DNA of 64,000 bases from positions 434,001-498,000 of the forward strand of contig NZ_JABSTZ010000002.1 of NCBI RefSeq assembly GCF_013283745.1. Direction: 5' to 3'. Positions 9,291-17,569 of the stretch are shown piece by piece (the stretch's first letter is position 1; every line of letters starts with the position of its first letter). The notes under the pieces were generated by a model. It was not told where the DNA came from and did not search any database. It saw only the letters and a list, made by a program, of their open reading frames with translations. The position numbers were made by a program, and so were the translations under genes. The DNA comes from Aeromicrobium stalagmiti (GTDB lineage Bacteria > Actinomycetota > Actinomycetes > Propionibacteriales > Nocardioidaceae).

Positions 9291-9860
9291 TTGAGCAATC
9301 ATCAGATAGGCCCGGTCAAGCTGCTGACGTCGGTGCTGGCAAGCCGAGAGGACGTGGTGGTCGGTACGGACGGGTCCGAGCACGAGGCCTGGATCGTGCC
9401 TGCGGTCGTGGTCGGGCCACACCAGACGTTGCTCGAGATCGAGCTTCGGCGATGGTCTGGCGGCGGTGAAGTTGTCACGGCATCGCGGGGCGACAGCCAC
9501 CCGTATTTCCAGCGTCTCGTCCAGGGTTGCCGGCTGGGAATTAGGGACACAGAGGATGGGGGAGCGGGTGCAGCAATGGTGGGGATCGTCGAGTGGGATG
9601 TCTCGAAGCAATGGGCCAGCGTGAAGAAGGCCTCTCTCGAGCGCCTCGGCCAGGCGATTGGCGCCTCGGCACGGGACGAGCTGGTCGCCCACGGGGTCGA
9701 TGAGATCGGCACCCGCAAGGAACTGTGGGGCGACAGCAGCCCCCGGCAAAACTTTCTCGAGGCTCGTTTCGATCCCGACGAACCAGTGGTTCCGCTGGCC
9801 ATTTACGTGATGACGAGGGTCCTCCCCGTGCTGGCTGCGGTCGACGAGGTTGCACGATGA
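9291..9860 (+). CDS. hypothetical protein, first gene of a defence-island trio
   Basis: A 189-residue protein I do not recognise. TTG start at 9291 with CGAGGA seven bases upstream. The N-terminal half looks beta-rich (VVVGTDGSEHEAWIVPAVVV, then LLEIELRRW) and the C-terminal half helical, ending LPVLAAVDEVAR. No signal peptide, membrane segment or metal-binding cluster is visible. Its stop overlaps the start of the next gene by 4 bases (ATGA), so it is translationally coupled to the HEPN-like gene, and possibly acts as its partner or inhibitor. It is divergent from the Z1 operon. Confidence 0.65.
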   Translation: MSNHQIGPVKLLTSVLASREDVVVGTDGSEHEAWIVPAVVVGPHQTLLEIELRRWSGGGEVVTASRGDSHPYFQRLVQGCRLGIRDTEDGGAGAAMVGIVEWDVSKQWASVKKASLERLGQAIGASARDELVAHGVDEIGTRKELWGDSSPRQNFLEARFDPDEPVVPLAIYVMTRVLPVLAAVDEVAR

Positions 9861-10906
9861 CCCGGCCGTTCTCTGTGTACCTCCCAGTGTCTCTCGGGAT
9901 GGACCAGCTGATTGCGACACAGTCAACTGTCTTGGCCGCTGCTGGGTGGGATCTTGGGCATCACTACGACGCCTTCATGCGGCCCGTCCACGGAACTAGT
10001 TGGTTGGAGGACCTTCGCCACCAGCGTTGGGCAGAAACGAGCGCGAGCCTCTACAAGTACAAGCTCACGTTGATCGACCCGTCCTTCACGATCACTGAAC
10101 CGTTGAAGAACTCATCGTCGCCGCTCCGCGAGTGCCTTCCTTCTGGCCACGACTTCTACGACTGGCTCCATAAGGCATGGAACATTCGCAACGCCGCGCA
10201 GCACTTCGATCCGCCGATGACACTTGAGCTGTTACGGGAGCGGGTGAAGGCCTTCGGCATGCTTGGAGTGCTCGTCAAGCTTGACCTTGCTAACGACTGC
10301 AAGCTCTTGATGGAGCGGCTGAACCACCTCGCTCAGGGTGGGGTGGTTCAGCCTCCTGGAGTGATTGTCGAGCAGCTCGAGCTGTCCCTGGCAGGCGAGA
10401 AGGCTAAGGCGAAGGAACTAGCCCTCCAGGTCGAGGCGGTGCGCCGGCAGCTCTCGGTAGCCGCGAGCGCACAGACTGACGTCGTCGCGTCTGAGATCGA
10501 GTCGCTGAGAACGGATCTCCTGGCGGCTGAGGCTGAGAAGGCGCTCGCGGTCGAGCGACTAGAAGTCATGCAGACGGCCATCCAGGTCTCGAACGCGGAC
10601 GTACGTGGTAGCGCGAACGATGTCATCGATGGTCTGACGCCCGGAGACCCTTGGCCAGCCGCTCCTGGCACACGCATCGTTCGTCTGCTGCCGCACGTGG
10701 GCGACCTATTCGATCCGTTGCGCGAAGAACTTCTCTCTGACTCCGTGGGAAAGTCTGCCGTTGATTCCAGCGTCCTCTGGCGACAGTTCTTGCCGAACGG
10801 AGGCCCGGTGCATCTCAACCAAGCCGGTCAGGCATGCGCGCTCGTCGGCGCCCAGTACATCTATCTTGGATCGCTCGACCACCGCGCAATCCACTACTCC
10901 GACTAG
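9857..10906 (+). CDS. HEPN-like protein with coiled coil
   Basis: A 349-residue protein. I choose ATG 9857 because it overlaps the upstream stop (ATGA); the frame is open further upstream but that part is antisense-like. Around residues 112-118 the sequence reads WNIRNAAQHF, an R-x4-H motif with the RN...H pattern of HEPN ribonucleases, in a helical setting. After it, roughly residues 175-245 form a heptad-rich coiled coil (SLAGEKAKAKELALQVEAV and on). The C-terminal ~90 residues (APGTRIVRLLPHVGDLF) are unassigned. HEPN proteins in defence islands cut RNA on phage attack. The HEPN call rests on the motif and its setting only; Swt1-type HEPN proteins are the closest family I can suggest. Confidence 0.6.
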   Translation: MTRPFSVYLPVSLGMDQLIATQSTVLAAAGWDLGHHYDAFMRPVHGTSWLEDLRHQRWAETSASLYKYKLTLIDPSFTITEPLKNSSSPLRECLPSGHDFYDWLHKAWNIRNAAQHFDPPMTLELLRERVKAFGMLGVLVKLDLANDCKLLMERLNHLAQGGVVQPPGVIVEQLELSLAGEKAKAKELALQVEAVRRQLSVAASAQTDVVASEIESLRTDLLAAEAEKALAVERLEVMQTAIQVSNADVRGSANDVIDGLTPGDPWPAAPGTRIVRLLPHVGDLFDPLREELLSDSVGKSAVDSSVLWRQFLPNGGPVHLNQAGQACALVGAQYIYLGSLDHRAIHYSD

Positions 10907-10948
10907 ATCAGACGTCTGACCGGCGCCGCATCGAGGCAAGGTTGAATC

Positions 10949-11773
10949 GTGGTCATTGACTTCATCTATCCCATCAACTCGCGGTCTAACTATCATCTGA
11001 TCGGCAACGACGGTGCCGAACAACCGATCACTCCAGAGAACTTGTGGCGTGAGATCGCGAGCTCTCGGCCCGATCGGGTCGATTCGTTCGTGCTCGGGTC
11101 GTCGTTCAAGGTGATGCAGCCCTTGGATCGCGTGTGGATCTACTCGGTCGACGCGCAGCAGGTCGTCGCCCTTGGAGAAGCGCAGAGGGTTTACAAGACT
11201 CTCGATGGGTGGTTCGTCGATCTTGTCTGGGACAGGGAGATGACCCTAGGATTGGAGTCCGATCCTATTGCGCGCGGCGACCTGTGGACGAGAGTGCAGA
11301 CCACGGCAAGGGCGAACAGTCGAACGATAGCCGTGCTGCGCCGGCGACTGAAGGGGGCCGCCACCGCAAAAGTTGAAGTCGACGTGCGGAGCGACGAACG
11401 CCGGCGGGTGCTGCGTGAAGTTGTGGCTCGTCAGGGCCAGGGAGTGTTTCGTCAAGCCCTGCTTGAGGCTTACGACGGCAAGTGTGCTATTAGCGGGGAG
11501 TCGTGCGAGGCGGTATTGGATGCGGCCCACATTGACCCCTACAGCGGACCCAAGAGCAACCTCGTGTCGAACGGTTTGCTGCTTCGTACCGATCTGCACA
11601 CGCTGTTCGACTTGGGCCTTCTTCGTGTGGATCGAAACTATCGGGTCCGCGTCGACTCCGCCGTTGTCGGAACGACGTACGCGAAGCTTGATGGCAAGCA
11701 GATCGCGCTGCCTGCGATGAAGTCGCAGATGCCCTCGCTCGCCGCACTCGGCCGCCGTCTGGAAGGCCATTAG
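10949..11773 (+). CDS. HNH endonuclease with EVE/PUA-like N-terminal domain
   Basis: A 274-residue predicted nuclease. The C-terminal HNH_2-type domain shows GVFRQALLEAYDGKCAISG, then LDAAHIDPYSG, then SNGLLLRTDLHTLFDLGLL, nearly the same layout as the nuclease at 1803-2522. The N-terminal ~120 residues contain DRVWIYSVDAQQVVALGEAQ and a following WFVDLVWD strand, which resemble EVE/PUA-like folds that bind modified bases. This suggests modification-dependent cutting, but the EVE assignment is tentative. GTG start at 10949 with AAGG upstream, 43 bases after the HEPN-like gene and probably in the same transcript. Confidence 0.78.
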   Translation: MVIDFIYPINSRSNYHLIGNDGAEQPITPENLWREIASSRPDRVDSFVLGSSFKVMQPLDRVWIYSVDAQQVVALGEAQRVYKTLDGWFVDLVWDREMTLGLESDPIARGDLWTRVQTTARANSRTIAVLRRRLKGAATAKVEVDVRSDERRRVLREVVARQGQGVFRQALLEAYDGKCAISGESCEAVLDAAHIDPYSGPKSNLVSNGLLLRTDLHTLFDLGLLRVDRNYRVRVDSAVVGTTYAKLDGKQIALPAMKSQMPSLAALGRRLEGH

Positions 11774-12107
11774 GCGTTGACTCAAGTTCCACGCCCAACG
11801 TCAGTCAGGAGCCTGCGGCAAGTGCCTGTCGCAGAACCTGCATCCCATCGGTGGATCGAGCGCCTTGGGCATCTTCGGCAGCACACCCCCCCACTGAGGC
11901 TCATGGCCATGGCCCAGATCGCCTTTTGGCCCTCCGCGCGTTGAGTACGCCGAACTTCGACTGTGGAGCCGGTGATGGAGGATGCTGCACGATTGAGTGA
12001 CAGGTCAGGGTGTCACTCGATTCTGCAGCAGCGTTTACATGCGGAAGTCCCGATGAAACACAGATGAGCGCAGACAATAAGACGATCTGTCGCCCGGAGA
12101 GGGCAAG
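11774..12107. other. intergenic region before the GmrSD-like operon
   Basis: A 334-base gap without a convincing gene. It holds the long hairpin at 11983-12030 and ends with GGAGAGGG, the ribosome binding site of the gene at 12108. The promoter of the three-gene operon should lie here, but I cannot name its boxes. Confidence 0.5.
11983..12030. promoter_or_regulatory. long imperfect hairpin in operon leader
   Basis: Symmetrical inverted repeat: outer arms TGCTGCA (11983-11989) and TGCAGCA (12024-12030), inner arms GAGTGACA (11995-12002) and TGTCACTC (12011-12018), 8-base loop, with five-base joints that pair by A-T and G-T except one mismatch. There is no following T run, so a simple intrinsic terminator is unlikely. 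It lies 77 bases before the GmrSD-like start and could be an operator or a leader RNA structure. Confidence 0.5.
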
Positions 12108-14249
12108 ATGACACCTGTGAAGACCGACGTCGTGACACCCATGCAGATCTTCAATCTTCCGCAGCACTTCGTGGTGCCGCTGTTCCAGCGCCCGTACGTC
12201 TGGGAAGAAGAGGAACAGTGGTATCCGCTCTGGGCTGACGTGCGGCGAATTGCAGAACTGCGGATCGCTGAGCCCCATCGCGATGCGCACCACTTTCTCG
12301 GTGCCGTGGTGCTCCAAGCGCAGGAGGGCGCTGTCCACGTGGTCCAGGCCCGCAACGTGATCGACGGCCAGCAGCGTCTGACCACGCTCCAGATCTTGAT
12401 GGATGCCGCCAGCGCAACCCTCGACGAGTCAGGTCAAGACCGACTTGCGTCGCAATTGGAGCGCTACACGCATAACAGCGAACTTGATATTCCTCCCGGC
12501 GATGAACGACTCAAGATCCGCCACAGCAACCGAGATCAGGGGGCCTATGACGAAGTGATGTCCGCCGATATCCCGGTCGCATACGACGCGCTCCAGCATC
12601 ACGGCACCCGCATCGTCAGGGCCCACCGGTTCTTCAGCGGGGCATCACGTGAATGGCTCGGAAGCCCTGAGGAGGACCTCTTCAAGTCCAGGGCCACCGC
12701 GCTTGTCTGGGTGCTCACGCAGGGCCTACAGCTCGTGGCCATCGACCTCACCGCTCAGGAGAACTCGCAGGAGATCTTCGAGACGCTGAATGCGCGCGGG
12801 ACCCCGCTGACCGCTGCCGATCTAATCCGGAACTTCGTGTTTCAGCGGCTCGACAGTGAGGGCGGCGACACCGCGAAGGCGTATGAGAAGGACTGGCCCT
12901 TCGAGTCGACGTTCTGGGAGGAACAGGTCGGCGTTGGTAAGCAGTACATCGGCCGCAGTTCCCTGTTCCTGAACCAATGGCTCGTCTCGCGGACAGGTGA
13001 CGAGATCAGCCCTTCGTCAACATTCACCCGGTTCAAGCACTACGTCGAACACGAGTCGAACCTGCCGATGGCTGATCTGTTGCCGCTGATTAAAGAGGAA
13101 GCCGACAGCTACGAACAATGGGTGAAGGCGGCGAAGGACTCGGCTCGCCAGCTGGGTGTCGTGGAAATGGCTGTGTATCGAATGACGGCAGCGCAGTCAC
13201 AGGTCCTCATGCCACTGCTGATCTGGTTGCACCAGCCGGGTCGCAATCTAGATGCCGGCGAAATTGGCCAGATCGTCACTGCCGCCGAGAGCTGGCTGAT
13301 TCGGCGTGTCCTGATGCGACAGGCCCTTGGCGGGGAGATGGGTCGGACCATCGAGTCCATGATCAAGGCTTACGACCACGTGCCGGCGCCGGAAGTTGCG
13401 GATCGTGTAGTTGCTCACCTGTCGCGCCTCAACGTCACCAGTACGTACTGGCCGGGCGACCATGAACTGCGTCGCAATCTCGAGGAGACCAGCGCCTACA
13501 ACGCCTATCTGCGTGCTCGCTTGCGGATCGTGCTGGAAGCCGTTGAAGACTCCTATCGGAGGAAGATGAAGGAGTCCCAGCTCGAGCGCAAGGGCTACCC
13601 GATTGAGCACATTCTTCCGCAGTCGTGGGAGGCACATTGGGCTGTGGCTGGCGACGAGGCCGTTGAACTACGGCGCTCGCGAGTTCACCGGCTCGGGAAC
13701 CTCACGCTCTTGACGGCCAAGCTCAATTCGACGGTGTCGAACTCGAACTGGTCGAAGAAGCGCAAGGCGCTGCTGAAGCACAATACGATCAAGCTCACTG
13801 GTCTGCTTGTCGAGCGAACCGAAGATCGAGACTGGGACGAGACCCTCATTGACGCGCGAACTACTGAGTTGATCGAAGCGATCTTGAAGATTTGGCCGGT
13901 GCCAGCTGGACACACGGGCGAGGTAGTAGACCCGAAGTCGAAATCGAACGACTGGGTCAAAGTCAAAGACCTAGTTGAGTCAGGCTTGATCAGCATTGGT
14001 GCGGTACTTCGACCCGGGTACGGCGAGTACAAGGGACTTGCGACCGTAGCCCGCGACGGTGGGCTCGAGTTGGACGGCGAGAGTTTCAAGACGCCGTCTG
14101 GCGCGGCGAAACACGCCACGGGCCGTCCGACGGTTGACGGTTGGCGATACTGGCGGTTAGACGACGGTCGATCGCTCAAGGACGTCCGTGCAAGTTTCAC
14201 CGGAGTGCAGCCCGAAATGATTGATCTCGATGAGAGGGGCGAAGCCTAG
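12108..14249 (+). CDS. GmrSD-like DUF262-DUF1524 nuclease with RAMA-like tail
   Basis: A 713-residue single-chain homologue of GmrSD, the type IV enzyme that cuts modified phage DNA. The N-terminal DUF262 NTPase domain shows VPLFQRPYVW and VIDGQQRLTT (DGQQR at residues 86-90). The DUF1524 His-Asn-His nuclease domain shows YPIEHILPQSWE near residue 500, then HRLGNLTLL and SNSNWSKKR. The last ~100 residues (LVESGLISIGAVLRPG, then FKTPSGAAKHATGRPTVDGW) match RAMA, a domain proposed to read methylated DNA. ATG with GGAGAGGG upstream. Its TAG shares one base with the GTG of the next gene, so all three genes to 20403 form one operon. A RAMA tail on a GmrSD-like enzyme fits modification sensing; the RAMA call is by pattern. 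Confidence 0.9.
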   Translation: MTPVKTDVVTPMQIFNLPQHFVVPLFQRPYVWEEEEQWYPLWADVRRIAELRIAEPHRDAHHFLGAVVLQAQEGAVHVVQARNVIDGQQRLTTLQILMDAASATLDESGQDRLASQLERYTHNSELDIPPGDERLKIRHSNRDQGAYDEVMSADIPVAYDALQHHGTRIVRAHRFFSGASREWLGSPEEDLFKSRATALVWVLTQGLQLVAIDLTAQENSQEIFETLNARGTPLTAADLIRNFVFQRLDSEGGDTAKAYEKDWPFESTFWEEQVGVGKQYIGRSSLFLNQWLVSRTGDEISPSSTFTRFKHYVEHESNLPMADLLPLIKEEADSYEQWVKAAKDSARQLGVVEMAVYRMTAAQSQVLMPLLIWLHQPGRNLDAGEIGQIVTAAESWLIRRVLMRQALGGEMGRTIESMIKAYDHVPAPEVADRVVAHLSRLNVTSTYWPGDHELRRNLEETSAYNAYLRARLRIVLEAVEDSYRRKMKESQLERKGYPIEHILPQSWEAHWAVAGDEAVELRRSRVHRLGNLTLLTAKLNSTVSNSNWSKKRKALLKHNTIKLTGLLVERTEDRDWDETLIDARTTELIEAILKIWPVPAGHTGEVVDPKSKSNDWVKVKDLVESGLISIGAVLRPGYGEYKGLATVARDGGLELDGESFKTPSGAAKHATGRPTVDGWRYWRLDDGRSLKDVRASFTGVQPEMIDLDERGEA

Positions 14250-17200
14250 TGCCCGACATCTTCGACAACCTGCAGACAGAGTCCGCGATTGGTCCTGCCC
14301 TCCAATCCGCGCTGTCCAATTTCGACACCTGCGATGTGGCGACCGGATACATAGACCTGCGCGGATGGGCGAGTTTCGCTGACATCGTCGACGGTAAGCT
14401 CGAGAATCGTCAGCCCGGTGGCCCCTCCATCGCACGCGTATTGGTTGGCATGGTTATGCCCGCTGACTCTGCACTCATGCTGTCGGCGCTGCAGGACGCG
14501 GTTCAGCCACCGCCTTACGGTTCCGACATGAACGACATGGGCAAGGCTCTCGCAGCTAAGGAGCAGTTGGTCAAGCACCTGCGGACCCAGCTCATGCGTG
14601 GGTTGCCGTCAGACACCGAGCAGCGCACGCTTCAACAGCTCAAGAGCCATCTTGAGTCAGGGGCTATGGAGATGAAGGTCTTCACGAGTGCACCGTTGCA
14701 CGGCAAGACTTACATCTTCCACGCGCCCGGCAATGAGATGGCCGAGCGGCGCGCGTACGTCGGCTCTTCTAATCTCACGAATGCGGGGCTCTTCGGGAAC
14801 CTGGAACTGAACATCGACGTCAAGGACGACGACGCCTCGAAGAAGCTCGCAGACTGGTTCGCGGACCGATGGGATGACCACTTTTCCCTCAAAATCACAG
14901 CAGAGATCATCGAACTGATCGAAGAGTCTTGGGCATCTGACTTTCAGCCGACGCCATACGAGGTCTACCTCAAGGTCTGCTACAGCTTGTCGGAAGACGC
15001 CCGTGAAGGGATGGGCTACGTCCTGCCGCCATCAATGCAGAACCTCCTCCTTGACTACCAAGAGACTGCTGTGCGCACGCTGGCTCGACGGATCGTCAGG
15101 CGCGGCGGCACGATGCTGGGCGATGTCGTCGGCCTCGGCAAGACCCTGACCGCCGTCGCAACGGCGCTCATGCTCGAAGCCGCGGAGGACTACACGACCC
15201 TGGTCCTGTGCCCGAAAAACTTGGTCCACATGTGGGAGGAGCACCTGGAGAGGTATGGCCTCGGTGGCGCCCGTGTCGTGCCGTACTCGATGGCTGACAA
15301 GAAGCTGCCGGAGCTCAAGCGGTTCCACCTCGTCATCTGCGATGAGTCACACAACCTCCGCAACAACAGCACGAAGGCCTCTGAAGCGATCCAGGACTAT
15401 GTCCGTCGCAACGGCTCGAAGGTCCTCCTGCTCACCGCGACTCCGTACAACCTCGCCTTCGCGGACGTGGCGAACCAGATTGGCCTCTACATCGACGATG
15501 ACGAGGATCTCGGCATCCAGCCCACTGCTGCTATGGCCAAAGACCCCACTCTCGTCGACAAGGTCGACGGCAAGATCACGACGTTGGCCGCGTTCCGCCG
15601 ATCCGAAGAGCCTGAGGATTGGAAGCGCCTAATGAGCGATCACCTCGTTCGGCGTACCCGCTCATTCATCAAGCGCACCGCCAAGAAGGAGACCGTTACG
15701 CTCCCGAATGGCAAGACTGAGGAGCGCGAGTATCTTCAGTTCGCCAACGGTCAGCGCTTCCACTTCCCGACCCGGGTGCCTCGCCCGTTGAGCCACGACT
15801 TCGCCAATGACGACCCGGCCAGGCTGATGGAGGAAGAGGACACCCTTGACGCGGTCCGTGACCTCACCCTGCCTCGCTATCGCCTCGCCGACTACGACGA
15901 CCCCAAGGCAGTTCACTCGGACAACGACGCCAAGATCTTGGCTGACATCCGATCAGGCCGCGGCAATGTCAGTGGGTTCGTCCGGATCGGCCTCTTCAAG
16001 CGACTGTCGTCTTCCGGCCACTCGTTTATCCTCAGCTTGCAGAGACAGCGCGCACGGAACGAGCTCTTCATCTTTGCGATCGAGAACGATCTCGACGTGC
16101 CGCTCGGAAGCTTCAGCGACCACCAGTTCGTGGTGTCCGACGACGACCTCGAGGAGGACGAGGACATGTACGGCAGTTCGGAGTCGCAGTATCGCGAGCT
16201 CAAGCGCCGCCTGCCGTCCTCGACGAAATGGCTGGGAACGAAGGTGTTCAAGACGACGCTGAAGAAGGATCTGCAGCGTGACAACCGGATCCTCACCGAA
16301 TTGCTTGACAGCTTCGGCACGTGGGACGCAGCCAAGGACTCGAAGGTCAACGCGCTGGTCGACCTTCTCCGCGACCAGCATGCCGGTGACAAGGTCCTGG
16401 TCTTCACCGAGTACGCCGACACTGCCGCATATGTCGCTCAGGCACTCAAGGACGCCGGCATCCCGAACGTCGGACTTGCCTCTGGGGATTCCGACGACCC
16501 TGCCGCAATTGCTCGAAGGTTCTCGCCGAACAGCAATCGGCTGCCCGGCGAGGAAGACGATCCTGAGGAGGTCGCCGACCCGATTGACGTTCTCATCGCG
16601 ACGGACGTGCTGTCCGAGGGACAGAATCTCCAGGACTCCCACATCGTCGTGAACTACGACCTTCCCTGGGCCATCATCCGCATCATCCAGCGTGCTGGAC
16701 GTGTCGACCGCGTGGGCCAGAAGTCAGACTCGGTCTTCATTTACCTCATCACCCACGAGAAGGTCGAGCAGGCGATCCAGCTTCGCCAACGGATCAGGCG
16801 GCGTCTCGGTGACAACGCCGCCGCGTTCGGCTCCGATGAGCGCTTCTTCGGGGATGCCAAGGAAGTGAACATGCTGGATGACCTCTACAAGGGGGCCGTC
16901 CCGTCGGAGGATGACCTCGATCAGGACGAGGGCGAGGCCGATGCCGTCAGCGAGGCCTGGCTGGTCTGGTCCCGCGTGAAGGACGACAAGCCAGACCTGG
17001 CAGGAAAGATCCTCAAGATGCAGGACCTCGTTCACAGTACTCGCGCCCCGTACGACCACGAAACGAAGACCGGAGTCACGACTTTCGCCAGCACCACGTC
17101 GGGCGTCGACGCCTTCGCTGCTTCGTTCGACGCCCCTGATGGCGGCGACACGATCGATCGGTTGCTGACCCCACTCGAAGCACTCCAAATCTTCCGTGCT

Positions 17201-17569
17201 CAGGAGACCACTCTGACTGCAGCCCTGCGTCCCGACCACTTCGGTCGTGAGTCGGATCTGATCAGAGGCAAACTCAGCAACGAGATGGTGGCCATCGGAA
17301 ACCTTCGCGGCGTCCGCAAGTGGGCAGTCGAGCGGTTGGGAGGAACCATCTACGGAGCTGAGGCGAGCGCGGCGCTGGAGGCCATGATGGACCGGCCCCT
17401 CACCGAGCACACCAACATCCGCCTCCGGCAGGCACGACGCAGCAAGTATTCCGACCAAGATTTGGCCGACATGGTGAAGCAGCTCCATGATGAGGAGCGC
17501 CTCGTGATCGGTTCAACCGAGAAGGACGAGATCAAGATCGTGTGCTCGATTGGGGTGACCCCGCGATGA
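14249..17569 (+). CDS. SNF2-family helicase with N-terminal PLD nuclease domain
   Basis: An 1106-residue fusion. The N-terminal ~230 residues form a phospholipase-D-type domain: LHGKTYIF gives the HxK pair at residues 151 and 153, followed by YVGSSNLTNAG. One HKD motif is seen, so catalysis would need a dimer. The helicase part has Walker A GDVVGLGKT (291-299), ICDESHN near 372, LLLTATPYNL, and a C-terminal QRAGRVDRVGQ box, the SNF2/HepA pattern. The protein should translocate on double-stranded DNA and cut it. GTG start overlaps the upstream stop by one base and its end overlaps the methyltransferase start by four bases (ATGA). PLD and SNF2 proteins also occur in DISARM, but there as separate genes (drmC, drmD). 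Confidence 0.92.
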   Translation: MPDIFDNLQTESAIGPALQSALSNFDTCDVATGYIDLRGWASFADIVDGKLENRQPGGPSIARVLVGMVMPADSALMLSALQDAVQPPPYGSDMNDMGKALAAKEQLVKHLRTQLMRGLPSDTEQRTLQQLKSHLESGAMEMKVFTSAPLHGKTYIFHAPGNEMAERRAYVGSSNLTNAGLFGNLELNIDVKDDDASKKLADWFADRWDDHFSLKITAEIIELIEESWASDFQPTPYEVYLKVCYSLSEDAREGMGYVLPPSMQNLLLDYQETAVRTLARRIVRRGGTMLGDVVGLGKTLTAVATALMLEAAEDYTTLVLCPKNLVHMWEEHLERYGLGGARVVPYSMADKKLPELKRFHLVICDESHNLRNNSTKASEAIQDYVRRNGSKVLLLTATPYNLAFADVANQIGLYIDDDEDLGIQPTAAMAKDPTLVDKVDGKITTLAAFRRSEEPEDWKRLMSDHLVRRTRSFIKRTAKKETVTLPNGKTEEREYLQFANGQRFHFPTRVPRPLSHDFANDDPARLMEEEDTLDAVRDLTLPRYRLADYDDPKAVHSDNDAKILADIRSGRGNVSGFVRIGLFKRLSSSGHSFILSLQRQRARNELFIFAIENDLDVPLGSFSDHQFVVSDDDLEEDEDMYGSSESQYRELKRRLPSSTKWLGTKVFKTTLKKDLQRDNRILTELLDSFGTWDAAKDSKVNALVDLLRDQHAGDKVLVFTEYADTAAYVAQALKDAGIPNVGLASGDSDDPAAIARRFSPNSNRLPGEEDDPEEVADPIDVLIATDVLSEGQNLQDSHIVVNYDLPWAIIRIIQRAGRVDRVGQKSDSVFIYLITHEKVEQAIQLRQRIRRRLGDNAAAFGSDERFFGDAKEVNMLDDLYKGAVPSEDDLDQDEGEADAVSEAWLVWSRVKDDKPDLAGKILKMQDLVHSTRAPYDHETKTGVTTFASTTSGVDAFAASFDAPDGGDTIDRLLTPLEALQIFRAQETTLTAALRPDHFGRESDLIRGKLSNEMVAIGNLRGVRKWAVERLGGTIYGAEASAALEAMMDRPLTEHTNIRLRQARRSKYSDQDLADMVKQLHDEERLVIGSTEKDEIKIVCSIGVTPR

